Origin: Eriocheir sinensis
Taxonomy: Eukaryota > Arthropoda > Malacostraca > Decapoda > Varunidae
Direction of reading: 5' to 3'
Length of the DNA stretch: 64,000 bases
Assembly: GCF_024679095.1 (NCBI RefSeq)
Contig: NC_066520.1
Span: forward strand, 9,811,908 to 9,875,907
The first letter of the stretch is position 1. Each line of letters starts with the position of its first letter. A program made the translations under genes and the position numbers. Of this stretch, positions 24,650-46,200 are shown piece by piece. A model generated the notes under the pieces. The model was not told where the DNA came from. It ran no database searches and saw nothing but the letters and a program-made list of their open reading frames with translations.

Positions 24650-25060
24650 TATCAATAAAATATGCCTTCTACTATCACAGTCATAATACTTGTCACCATT
24701 ATTATTAATTCTATCACCAGCATCACCAGATCAGCAATTCAGCATCATCAATTTTTTTCATAATTATTTCCCTGTTACTGCTATATGAACGTCATCATCA
24801 TTATTTTTTTTAACATTACCATCTTGCTATTACTTTCACCATCATTACTATACCACTTTACTGTACTACTCAGACTACTACTTTCCTATCAGCACAAGCC
24901 TACACCTATACAGCGATTAACTTTCCAACAAATTAGCCTATTACTATGACACTGGTCACCATCACCACTAATCACTATTACATCATTTCATCGTGACATC
25001 ATCCCATGAACTATCATCACCATCTCAGCTACTACAGTCATCATCATTCATCAGGGAACA
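24650..25060. repeat. Degenerate ATC/CAT-rich region
   Basis: Frequent ATCACCATCATT-like triplets over about 400 bp without a regular unit. No gene seen. Confidence 0.5.
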
Positions 25061-25444
25061 GATTACTATACAATGTCTTTCTTACCTTTACAATAGAAAG
25101 TCAAGAGGAGGACTTTGCCGTAAGACGGTCTAGGAAGCAATGAAATATGTCCCAGGCGGCCAGTCCACCAAACAGGGAAAAGTGGACGCGTCTGATTCTC
25201 GTATAATACGTAGGTTGTCCAGTAAGGGTTGCCATACTTCATCATATACAGTATTTACGTACAATCTCCCTACTGGTCACAAAATTAATATTATCACATC
25301 TACAGAGGAAAAAGTGTGGAAAAAAAAGGAAATTAGGTTGCTTAGATAAAAAAAAAAGGAGGGGAAAACAATGGCTCAAGGATTTTGTTTACTTAATTTT
25401 TACTTTTTGATTGATTGATTGATGGTGTATTGTTGCAAGTAAAC

Positions 25445-25755
25445 AACAAAGGAGAAGGGAGGATCATGCCATCCCAACCCCCAGGCAGTACAGTGTTTTT
25501 TTTTCTTTCTTGGGGGTATTTCGTTGGGGATATACCCTAATGGAGGAAGGCGGTGCATGCCGCGCAACCCCCCAGACGGCTGGTAGAGAGATGCCCAATT
25601 CTTTCAAGGAGGAGGCCCAACAACGGGGCTGAGGGTGTCGGAAAGACCCCACCTTTCCACCCCCATGGTAACTGATAGGTCTCGAACCCATACGCTCCAA
25701 GCACCCCGCCGAAGCGCAAGGCAGAGACTACCACGGGACCACGGGAGCCCCCCAG
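25445..25755 (-). mobile_element. tRNA-derived SINE (family C), antisense
   Basis: On the minus strand it begins near 25755 with CGTGGTCCCGTGGTAGTCTC (A-box-like). A B-box-like GGGTTCGAGACC follows, then a body running to about 25445. It is a SINE and not a tRNA gene, because the head does not fold as a complete tRNA and is followed by a long body. Confidence 0.6.
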
Positions 25756-25841
25756 TACAGAGTGTGATAATACAACTAAGGATACATATGGAAGATAAGA
25801 TAAGATGAAAGATACAATGGTAGGGGACAAGTGCTAAAACA

Positions 25842-25868
25842 TATATATATATATATATATAAATATCT

Positions 25869-25925
<57 letters not shown>
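25842..25925. repeat. TA microsatellite
   Basis: TA repeats interrupted once near 25861-25871. Confidence 0.95.
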
Positions 25926-25928
<3 letters not shown>

Positions 25929-26124
25929 GCCTTGATTTAGTCAAGGAAGCCTTTTTTACAACAATAAACCTCAATCAATCAAACTTCTTTGTTAAGAATG
26001 GCTATTTACCTTTGCAACGGCGCCACTTGAACTTTTCGTTTTATATTTATTATATAATTTATTTATATAGGTTAAGTTCAAGCTCGAGGCTGAGCTGGAG
26101 GACCAAAACAAACCGCTCTTCTAT

Positions 26125-26492
26125 AACATTAATACGCTGAGGGCTGAGGGTTTGTAAATTAAATTAGCCTATGAGCGCGGATTTGGCCGAAGTATATTGT
26201 TTTTTTTATTAGGCACTTAAACCCATCGCAGCAACACCAAATTTTGACCTATTGCCGCGGATTTGGCCGGTTTATTTAGTTTATGTTTTAAGCGATATAG
26301 CCCCTATTTTAAAGTGAAAACAGCAATTTATTCTACTTAACATGAACATTAATAGGCTAAGGGCTGAGGGTTTGTCAGTGAAATTTGAGGCACTTAAACC
26401 CATCGTAGCAACACCAAATTTTGACCTATTGCCGCGAATGTGGCCGAAGTTTATTCAGTTAATGTTGCGATATAGCCCCTATTTAACGTGCC
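26125..26492. repeat. Diverged tandem duplication, ~220-bp spacing
   Basis: The motifs AGGGCTGAGGGTTTGT, CACTTAAACCCATCG, CAACACCAAATTTTGACC and GATATAGCCCCTATTT occur in the same order at 26139-26310 and 26357-26483. Function unknown. Confidence 0.75.
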
Positions 26493-27129
26493 CGCTAGTC
26501 TTCTTCATAAAGGCACTGCAAAATAAAGGAAAATGGAGTTTCAATTGCTACTTATTTTTTTAATTTACACTTCAACATTTCCTGAGTACCTATACATGGC
26601 CCTTAATTGAAGAAAAAAAAATTGTATTCAGGGATACTTTACGTAAGGAATCCCATCAGTGGATTGAGCTTCAAGAATTTCTCCAAGCTGTCTGGTGTTT
26701 GGTGGGAGGGTTTACATATGTTGCTCTACCATAGTAAATTTTTTGTCAAATTAGTCTTGGATCTTTGAATGGTAGATTTCCCCTTCTAACGATCCTGTGG
26801 GTATTAATACATAGTTACAAGAGCACACAGACACTCCCACCAAAGACTGTTTCCTTGTTCCTGCTGTCACGTACGGACACCTTCATGCGGGTTAATAATC
26901 AAGTTTCACTCATTAATACATTTTACCAACAATATATCAAGCTGACCTCCATATGACAAATGATTGACTTACCTGAACTTCCTCACTTCTTCTCCGAACT
27001 CCCGGTGGGGCAGGCAACATTTGTCTGCCTGTCACAGACAGCACTTGCCTCCGTCACTGACAGAGTTGATATCTTCTTCACTGGTTCACGTGCTGCACTG
27101 CTGTTGTGGTTCCTGTGATTGGCTACTGT

Positions 27130-28330
27130 CTCTAGAGCAGTGGTTCTTAAATTTTTTCAGCTCCCATCAGGGGATGGCCATGGCAGTTTCCAACTTTCCC
27201 TATCCAGACACTCCCTCCTTGCCTGCTCAAAGTTTCTCGAAGATCTTTCCCCCCTCTCCTTAACGTACTCTTGCACCCTATCCCTCCATTTCACTGGAGG
27301 TCATCCTCTAGCATTCACTCCGTCTATCTCACTCACATACACCCTTCTGGGTCATCTTACTCTCCTACATTCGCTCCATGTGGCCAAACCACTTTAACCC
27401 CCATGGCGTCGGAACATTTCCCACCCGTGACCCCCCCAGGCCGGCTTTTTCAAATTTTTTTTTTTTTTTATTATGTGTAAGAAAAAAATAAAAAACATGT
27501 GTTTAAAGATAAAAAAAAATGACATCTGAGTCACGGTGTGTCAGAATTGTCGTAGTCAGATATGCAAATATGACGGAAGGTGAGTTCAGTATTCCTGCCT
27601 GGTGTCACACGACGTTTAAAGTCTGTCACTTCACTTCTTCCCTTCACCCCCGTGACACATTCCAAAATGCTCGCACACACTTTCATCACTCATTACATCC
27701 ATTCTACTCACATCACAAGCACTCCTCAAACAACTCATTTCCACTGCCTGCACTCTAGACCTCTGACTTTCATTCCAGGCCCACGTTTCACTTGCATTTG
27801 TGAGGGTTGGTACTATTATTGTATTTCTCAAATCCCTCTTTACCTCCATGCTCACAATTCTGCCATTCATGATTCATCCCAAAGACCCTACCACCCTTCT
27901 TCCTTGCAATGCCCCTTCTCTTATCTCTCCCTCTGTACCACCATGGTACACATTTTTAACATTCAATTCCCACTCTATAAGGGCATACAAAATCTACAAC
28001 CTCACTTCTACTTCGTTCACAAACCATCACTTTACTTTTGTTGACAGTTACTTTCAGCTTTCTCCTTTTACAGACACTATCAAAAACACTGACCAAATTT
28101 TGTAAGTCATTTTCATTTTCTGCAATGAGCACTGTGTCATCAGCAAACAGTATCGAATTCAGTACCCACTTCCTTCATTTCTCTAATAACACCATCCATA
28201 TAAATATTGAACAACCATGGTGACATGACACATCCCTGCCTTATTCAAATCATCCCTGAATACACTCAATTATCATTTTTTTATTTCTTATTGAGGACCA
28301 TACAGAAAATATCCACCCCAGACTCATATG
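27130..28330 (-). mobile_element. Non-LTR retrotransposon 3' fragment in the RPA1-RFC2 intergenic region
   Basis: Minus-strand readings in broken frames include a reverse-transcriptase fragment in which SVFDSVKRRKLKVTVNKSK-like sequence (about 28100-28020) precedes NGRIVSMEVKRDLRNTIIVP (27870 downward). TNASETWAWNESQRSRVQAV and EMSCLRSACDVSRMD follow. These are the thumb and C-terminal region of an animal non-LTR element. The 3' part to 27130 is the remainder of that ORF/3'UTR in other frames. Dead. Confidence 0.7.
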
Positions 28331-29048
28331 AAGAATTCTCTCAACCCAAGGAATTTCTCCTCGGAAATACTTAGTTAATGGTTTGGACCATGCTGCATAT
28401 CTCTACACCGGTAATATACTGCAGCATCTAGAAATTTCACTTTTCAACAGACCTTTACCTCATTAGTTTTGGTTCTTTGTCTTTTCTCACACTGGTTTCC
28501 AAGCTCATGTATTCAAAGAGCTATAGAAAACACCCAACGTGCCTATGTAGGGCCTCCTGAAATTCAACATGAGGGAGTCAACAATAACAAAGCTGTATAT
28601 AAAATATTTTAATTCTTTTTAGTTTTTCAACCTTCTCTTCCCATCCCTTCATGTGTAAGTATAGCATCTTTCAAAATAAACCACAAGATTGGAAGATTTT
28701 CTTATACAGTTGGCAGATTCTAAGATGACCTCAAAAAAAAAAAGGTGAGCAAGATCTACAAGAATTAGTTTTCTGGTAACCTTAAAAAAGCACTATCCCT
28801 TTCGTAGCAGGACTAATTATTATTGAGAAATGTTTTGTCACATGAAATATCTCTCAAGAAAACTTATTCTGAGTGACTGATGGTGATACTCATTACTTTT
28901 TTTTTTCCATTTCATGAAAATAATGGTCTTCTGACTTCAAGCTTAAATCATTAAACTGTGAATTATACAATAGTATCATATGGAATGATAATTAACATAA
29001 GTATTTAGTAATAAAAGATAAAATTTCACTTTCCACGATAGCAAAGAT
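28331..29048. other. RFC2 3' flank, nothing recognised
   Basis: AT-rich sequence downstream of the RFC2 stop. It should contain the 3'UTR, but no canonical AATAAA was found close to the stop on the minus strand. Confidence 0.5.
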
Positions 29049-38882
<9,834 letters not shown>

Positions 38883-39732
38883 GTTTACAAGGTTTAGGCG
38901 GGAACGCCAAGACCAAGACCAAGACCAACTTTCAAGATCCGTTTTGAAAGGGAAAAGAAAAAAATGAGACAGCAACGCAACAGCATGAAAGGAACCAAAA
39001 ATATTACAGGGCCGTTACAGGAGGGGGGCGAATGACCCCACATCTGCCAAAACATCCAATATCTGAAAGTCAAACCGAAAAATTGGGACGAAAAGGCCCA
39101 TTTTTTTTTTTTGACAGCGCAGGAAAATGCACCCAAAAATGTCATTTTCTCTAAATTCTGAACTCCTTATCTGATTTGGCTCGCTCCACTCGCCACCATT
39201 ATTTTTTTTAGATAGGTGCATGACTGCCTATACATTAATTTAATCTTATAAGATCTTTACTAAATACCTACATTAGTTTACAGGAGCAGCCCATAGCTTG
39301 CTTATTTTGTTTTAATTTGCTACCGTAAGAATATATATGCTATACATCAATGCAGTACCCTGAAGAGCACTGTCAAGGTGTATTGCAACAGCTGAAGAAT
39401 CTAATCAGAAATTTTCGAAATTTTCTGATTAGTTTCATGAAGCAGTGGCTGGATGTGTCCTTTTCCCTTCTAGTGAACAGAAGACGTTTTTCCTGACGGC
39501 GGCCACGGCGACGAAGGCGGCGCTGGCGGAACCGTTCAAAGTGCCGCCCCCTTCGAACCCAGTGGTGGACGCCGCGCCTCCACCTCCTCAGCCTCCACGG
39601 CCAGATGACAAACGTAAGATCATGCATAGCTTCTCGCAGCAACTCTCTGTTAGCTCGATTGTACATTTTCTCGTAGCGACGCCGCTCCTTTGGTCCCATT
39701 GCCAACATTTCATAAGGGTCCGGGTCCCCACC
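38883..39732. other. RFC2 5' flank and uncharacterised minus-strand reading
   Basis: The first 500 bp upstream of the RFC2 start should hold its promoter; no TATA-like element was obvious. From about 39730 to 39600 the minus strand reads GGDPDPYEMLAMGPKERRRY, continuing EKMYNRANRELLREAMHD. This looks protein-like, but it turns into Arg-rich sequence and merges with a tandem repeat upstream. I cannot identify it. Confidence 0.35.
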
Positions 39733-40930
39733 AGGCAGCACCAGCAGGGCCGTGAGGGGCGGGGAGGGGCGGCCACCAGCGACAGCCAGGGGGTTAAGAA
39801 AAGACAGTCGTTCATGCATAGTGAAAGGAGGATCGAGAAAAAAAATAAAAATCATCAGCAACAGCAGGGCCGTGAGTGGGCTGGCAGGGGGCGGGGAGGG
39901 GCGGCCACCAGCGACAGCCAGGGGGTTAAGAAAGGACAGTCGGTCATGCATAGTGAAAGGAAGAGCGAGGAAAAAAAAAAAAATCAGCACCAGCAGGGCC
40001 GTGAGGGGCGGGGAAGGGCGGCCACCAGCGACAGCCAGGAGGTTAAGAAAGGACAGTCGTTCATACATAGTGAAAGGAGGAGCGAGGAAAAAAATAAAAA
40101 TCATCAGCAACAGCAGGGTCGTAGAGGGCCTGGGCGGGGAGGGGCGGCCACTAACGACAGCCAGGGGGTTAAGAAAGGACAGTCGTTCATGCATAGTGAA
40201 AGGAGCGAGGAAAAAAAAAAAAAAAATCATCAACACCAGCAGGGTCGTACAGGGCCCAGGCGGGGAGGGGCGGCCACTAACGACAGCCACGGGGTCAAGA
40301 AAGTTCAGTTGGTCATGCATGTAGTGAAAGGAGGAGTGAGGAAAAAAAATAAAAATCATCAGCACCAGCAGGGTCGTAGAGGGGGCGGCCACCAGCGACA
40401 GCCAGGTGGTTAACCCTATCCGCTCCGACGTTTTCAAATTTGCGCACTCGTAACACCTAGCATCGTACTCATTTATCAGAACAACGATAACGCTCATGAA
40501 CACTAAGTACTGGTACCGAATCAATAGTGTCAAACAATAATGAATAATGAGTGAAAAGAAGCTAGTGGAAAGTAAAAAAAATAAAATAAATAAAGTGTAT
40601 CGTTTTGATCGACGTGCCTGAAGGGGGGCCAGATATGTACCCCCTCGGATCGTATAGGGTTAAGAAAGGACAGTCGGTCATGCGTGTAGTGAAAGGAGGA
40701 GCGAGGAAAAAAATTAAAATCATCAGCACCAGCAGGGTCGTGAGTGGGCTGGCGGGGGGCGGGGAGGGGTGGCCACCAGCGACAGCCAGGGGGTTAAGAA
40801 AGGACAGTTGGTTATGCATGTAGTGAAAGGAGGAGCGAGGAGAAAAATAAAAATCATCAGCACCAGCAGGGTCGTAGAGGGGGAGAGGTGGCCACCAACG
40901 ACAGCCACTGGTTAGTCGTTCATGCATTGT
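39733..40930. repeat. ~120-130-bp minisatellite, about eight units, split by a TTAA MITE
   Basis: Units contain GTTAAGAAAGGACAGTCG, CATGCATAGTGAAAGGAGG, ATCAGCACCAGCAGGG and GGGGCGGCCACCAGCGACAG. Six units lie before 40413 and two after 40660. It keeps long ORFs open on both strands (322 codons plus, 386 codons minus), which I treat as repeat artefacts. Confidence 0.85.
40414..40659. mobile_element. TTAA-flanked MITE inserted in a minisatellite unit
   Basis: The ends CCCTATCCGCTCCGACG and, inverted, CCCTATACGATCCGAGG (14 of 17 match) are flanked by TTAA at 40410-40413 and 40660-40663. Removing it with one TTAA restores the array sequence GGTTAAGAAAGGACAG, so the boundaries are firm. Confidence 0.88.
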
Positions 40931-41457
40931 AAAGAGAAATAAAATGAAAAAGTGTGATAGTAGAACACAAACTTAATGACAAAAAAAAATGCAAAACAAG
41001 ACATAAGCAAGCTAAAAACAAGTGAAGAAAGCCAAGGAAAAATAGATAGAAAAGCAAGTCTGTGTAAGCAAAGTATACGGAATAACAGAGCTCAGTGCAG
41101 AGTGTGAAGAACCAAGGAGGATCTAAGGAGTGATACAAAGCAGAACAGGTCAGTGGGGAATAGCGAGGGAAAAAAAAAAAAAAAAAAAACACAGCAGCAG
41201 CCCCAGTAGCCTTTATCATTTCACAGGGACTTGACCTTGATCTTGAACCTCTAGTTTTCAGTGTCGATGTAATAATTCCTTAAACAATTTCGCCACACCA
41301 TTTTGGTTGAGAATAGCCTTCCCTTGGTTATTCATGTATAAATTAGTTCCCAGTCTCACTGTTGCTGTACGTCTTGTCCTCTCTTATAGTTGTGTCCTGA
41401 CCCTTGCCGTTTCTTGATTTAAATTACACCTTTTATCATTACCTGTCTTATCTGATC

Positions 41458-41599
41458 CAACACAAGATGGCGCCACTATAAACACTTGCCTGCGCCAGAA
41501 TGGGCTGGGCTGACAATCAGGCCCCACGGGGAAGAAGCCTTGGGCCGATCATCAGGACCCACCGAGAAGAAGCCTACCGGTGCAATAGGCCGTGTTATA

Positions 41600-41631
<32 letters not shown>
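41458..41631 (+). mobile_element. SINE (family A), 3' part
   Basis: It contains TATAAACACTTGCCTGCGCC and AGAAGCCTACCGGTGCAATA and ends in a 28-bp poly(A). It matches the 3' half of the copy at 57235-57531. The tRNA head is missing. Confidence 0.75.
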
Positions 41632-41635
<4 letters not shown>

Positions 41636-41676
41636 CATGGCAGTGATCCTTGATTGAGAACCCACATAAAAAATCA

Positions 41677-42617
41677 GATCACCTGAAGCTCAGCTACCCT
41701 AGCTGTGCATGGGGTGGCTGATCTTCAGGTGAGACAGTCTGGGGTGGCTGATCTTCAGGTGAGAGAGGCTGGAGTGGGTGATCTTCAGGTGGTCACTGTG
41801 GGGTATCACTGCAGAAGTGGGTTCATGTTATGTGTCTCTGGAGTGTATGTATTGGAGAAACAACAGCAATCATCAAGTAAATCTATCTGAGAAGACTACA
41901 ATTGACTACTACAGCTTCTTTAGGGAAATATGTGCTTCGTACTTTCAAGCAAATCAAGTTAAGCTAGGTGGACCTGGGGATTACTGTAGAAATCAACGAA
42001 TCTTGTTTCTCTCATAAGCCAAAGTATCACAGAGGACGTGTACCCTACACTCCTATTTGAGTCTTCGGCATTGTTGACAGAAGCACGAAACCAGCAGCTG
42101 GATACACGGAAATAGTCAAGGCGAGAGATGCTGCCACCCTTCTTCCAATTATATATAAAGGGCTTCAACCAGGGTCTGTCATTCACATTGATGACTGGAA
42201 ACCGTATTGTAACATCCAAAGTCTAGGGTATGAGCACAAAACAGTAAATCACTGTAAATTTTGTAGACAGGAGCACTGGAGTACACATGCAAGCTATTGA
42301 ATCTTACTGGAATAGACATGAGTTATATAAAGAGAATGCGTGGCTGCAAGAGAAACCTTTTAAAATCATACCTACAGGAATTCATGTGGCATAATCGCTT
42401 TTCACAGAATGCTTTTGAAAAGTTATGTGAGCATATTGCTGCATTATCACCTAAAGGTCAGCCATCCCAGCTATGCTGTGGCTGATGTTCAGGTGAAAGT
42501 CTGGGGTGGCTGATCTTCAAGTAAGAGAATCTGGGGTAGCTGTTCTTCAGGTGAGAGAGTCTGGGGTGGCTGATCTTCAGGTGGTCACTGTGGGGTGGAG
42601 GATCTTCAGGTGATCCT
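41677..42617 (+). mobile_element. Merlin-like (ISXO2/IS1016-type) DNA transposon remnant
   Basis: On the plus strand, in broken frames from about 41950: LGGPGDY, then FGIVDRSTKPAAGYTEIVK, ARDAATLLPIIYKGLQPGS, VIHIDDWKPYCNIQSLGYEH and KTVNHCKF. This is the ISXO2-like DDE transposase fold used by Merlin elements. Ends GATCACCTGAAG and its inverse CTTCAGGTGATC lie at 41677 and 42604-42615. AAAAATCA stands next to both (41669-41676 and 42618-42625), a plausible 8-bp target duplication. Both ends carry direct repeats of about 30 bp with GTGGCTGATCTTCAGGTG. Stops and frameshifts make it dead. Confidence 0.78.
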
Positions 42618-43225
42618 AAAAATCATCTTGTTCCCCAAGCTATTTAATACCACTGACCTTCTCTCCTCATAAAACTTTAGTACTTCAGCAAATTTATGAG
42701 AAACATACCAGCAGCATGACATGATTAAGGTACTCTATATGTACCCCTTGGAACTACTAGCAAGTGCAGTTTTGAGGCAAGTTAAATGTAACACTAAGTA
42801 AGGCATAGTTACTTGAGAAAAATTTGGGATGCAAGATTACACATGGACTTTCATGAACCTACATGCAAGCTTGCTCAGGGGGTACCATTGGAAATGGAGA
42901 CTGTGGGTGAGTGAAGCGATGCACCCCCAGGAGTATGCTCTCCGTTTGTTAGTTATGTGAAAACTCATAGAGTGGATGGAAGAGGAAAGTTCTAAAATGA
43001 GAGGACTTAAAATACTTTCCTCCTGACAGGGTGGGCGTGGTTAAGGGGGAAACCAAAAGGGGATTACATGCTAGACTCCTCACAGACATGCTAAACACTT
43101 GGTCACCAATTGTGTCAATTCTCAATGTTCATAACAAATATATTCAAATAATAATTTTATTTTAAATTTATTAATTTACAACTCTTAGATAGCTTATATA
43201 TACATCCCACAAAGAAACCTGATTG
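42618..43225. other. NDUFB8 3' flank
   Basis: Contains the NDUFB8 3'UTR end and the polyadenylation signals (43156-43172). Otherwise no feature recognised. Confidence 0.5.
43156..43172 (-). terminator. Paired polyadenylation signals for NDUFB8
   Basis: Two AATAAA hexamers on the minus strand (43172-43167 and 43161-43156) lie 54-70 nt beyond the NDUFB8 stop in AT-rich sequence. They are the likely cleavage/polyadenylation signals. The signal is seen; its use is inferred. Confidence 0.6.
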
Positions 43226-46200
43226 CTATTCAGGTTTTTCAAATGTATAGTGAACTTTTCCATTTCCTGGGTACTGCTTCGGGAGCTGAAAAGGGAAGAA
43301 AATAAGGCATTATCAATATGAGACACATGGACTGCTGACCACAAAGTTCAGTCCTTACTGTCTAAACTAGCCTTAGACAAAGGCACAGTAGGATACCCTA
43401 TAAAGTATAAAGCCTTAAAATGTGGCTCGTGTTTCAGCCAAAAATTTAAGATACCCAGTCCCCAATTTACATTTTATTAACACAGGACCTCCACACTCTC
43501 TTTCAGGTGCTTCTGTAGCAAAGTACAGTATTGATCCCTTTGTCTCAACATGTACAAGTAATACATAATATTTGAAGTACCGTATTTCCCGCCATATAAG
43601 ACGCACTTTTTTAAAAAAAAAAGAAGATTCAAAAAATCACCTTGCATCTTATACCCCAATGGTTAGGCTTTGGTAGGCCTAGGGGTCATTGTTAGTTTTG
43701 TTACTGGTACAAAACCAACACCCAAAACACCTCCATTTGACACAATAGTTCCAAATGTCCCTAGAATGAAATATACCGTATTTTGCAGCGTATAAAGTCA
43801 GTCACCTGTGTGCCGGGTACCTTGGTGGTAATGGCTAAAACGGCTATTACACAGGAACAATTTTGGTGGAGCACATGACTGCTCGGCGACCGTGGAGCGG
43901 ACTTGGGCGGATTAGTCTGGGGGTATTTTTGCTGTGCAGCGGCCCGGTCAGCTGATGTTTTCTGTGATACATGTTCGAAAGTACTGATATCCATGGATGA
44001 CTGAAGTGTTACTTGTAAACGCATTTTTGCTTCATATTGTAAAAATAACTACCGTATATTTAAACAATATGACTGACAGAAATTAATCGACATCTATTTC
44101 TAATTGAAAGTAGGTATACGGTCCCTGAAAGTCAAGATCAAGACCAATTGCTTCCCCATCAAACGTAGTATCCCCATGTGTTTAGTTCCCTCAGTAGCTC
44201 GGTGAAAGTTACCGCCTGCACACTGTGCAGCGAGTAAATCTACCAGTCAACCCTTTTGTTTACCATTTCAAAGTCACAGCTGCTCAGGGTAAAAGCACTG
44301 TAACTCGTCAAAGCAACATACGGTATCATAGTAATAATTGTAAGTAAGGTGGTCAAATGTAATACTGTATATACATTTAGTTCAGGGTAAATGTGGAGAT
44401 TTTTCTTTTTCTTTTTCAATATACCTTGCCAAGTTATAGGTGTGTCTTAAACTCCAGTGCATCTTATATGGCAGGAAATACAGTATTTAGAAAAAGTCAA
44501 CTACTTACCAATGGCCAATGACACTTATTGTTATCCATTAAGTAATATGTTCCTACAAAGAATGTCATTACACCCATGAAAGCCAAGAACTGCTGAGTGG
44601 TTGAAAAACGTGGTGTGTTGGTTGCATCCACACGGTCAAGACCATACATGTCAAAGTCTCGATGAAGCTGTGGAAAATTGAAAACATAATCATTAAAAGA
44701 TGGATCTGGAAAGGCATCAGCAAATTATTCCGAATCAAGGTGTATAAAAGCCATGAGGTAGTATGATATATTTGTAAGCAGAACTGCATTATCATAAAAG
44801 AATGAGAAATGAAGTTGGTGTACATTTTGCAGTAAAGTTGGGGTATATGCTATAGCTGTGTGTGACTCAAGTGCGAAATTTGTCCCATTAGCCTTTGAGC
44901 CTGTGAGAGTCTATAACCCTAGAATACAGAGCAAGTGAAACATTTAGGATACCCCAGTTTACCTTTCCTGAGGTTTCCCCAGGTACCCAATTATCGACCA
45001 GCCCAAAACAGAGGATAAATAGTTGGGTTGGCTGTGCGCCAACTGCCTAGGCCAGGATTCGAAAACAGGCCCACAAATTCATAGCCAAGCATGCTAACCA
45101 CAGACCAAGGAGGCAAAAGAAAAGTTAAAAATGTCTTTTCATATGAAAGTGACATTATGCAAGAGAATGGTATAAGGGCAAGACGGGAATGCAGAAAACT
45201 ACTACAGGAAACAATTGCATGATGCAATATTGGTGAATTTTGCTGCCGTAATTCCCTTGATGAACCTCCATTGAGGAAGTTCTAAGGAGCAGACATCAGA
45301 ATATACTAGTTAGAAGCATAGGTAGTTAAGCACAGTGGCAGATGTTTTTAAGTGGATAAGAATATGATTTTAGGGCTCCAATGGTCCTACTGACATCATA
45401 GAATGGACAAGAGACATCATTGAGAACCTGATTTTGCACACTTACTGGTTCCCCAAAATCTCTACGATGTTCTGGGTAGTCCCATTGGTAGTAAGGGTCA
45501 CGAGACTCAGCAGACACTAATGGAACATCAGGATAGTCTCCTGCACCAATCCCATCATCTGGTACAGGTTGGTACTCGTCAGGGCGAAGGCCATACTTCC
45601 TTGCAGCAGCCTGGCGCTCCTCTGGCGTGACAGGATATGGTCCAGGCTTCCAGTCCTTATTCCAATCTGGAGGTGAAGGAGGTCACACATTATATTCACG
45701 TATTTTGAATATCCTCCATGAAAAAATATAATAGTACTTACGAATTGCGGTGCTGCTTGAGCATGCGGTCTCCCTGGCCATTTACACTTTAATGTGTGGT
45801 CTACCCGGCCATTTATGCTTTAGCATGCGGTCTACTACCAGATTTACAGTTCAGTGTGCAGTCTACTTCAACTACAGGAACCTTATACTGCAGGGTGATG
45901 AAGAAACGAGTTTAATAGTGCTGAATATACCTCTGTTATTACCCAGAGATAGCTTTATCATAAAAATGCAACTTCTGTTTCCTCCTTCAAAACAACACAT
46001 CTATGAAAATCTTTTAACAGCATTGCAGTCAGCAGAATGAGTTCTACTGATGATATCAGCTTCAGTGTAAAGATAGTGATGTGGGTGTTCGGTGACTGTC
46101 CTTTTATACAGATCAATCAGGAGAACTCGGGTGACAAGACAACATAAGCTGAGACCACCAGAGACAGGTCAGATTATTACATATCTTAGGCTAGCTAAAG

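Noticed and set aside
39373..40533. 386-codon minus-strand and 322-codon plus-strand ORFs
   Set aside because: Both are kept open by a minisatellite of about 125 bp, and the minus frame starts within a MITE. No domain is visible.
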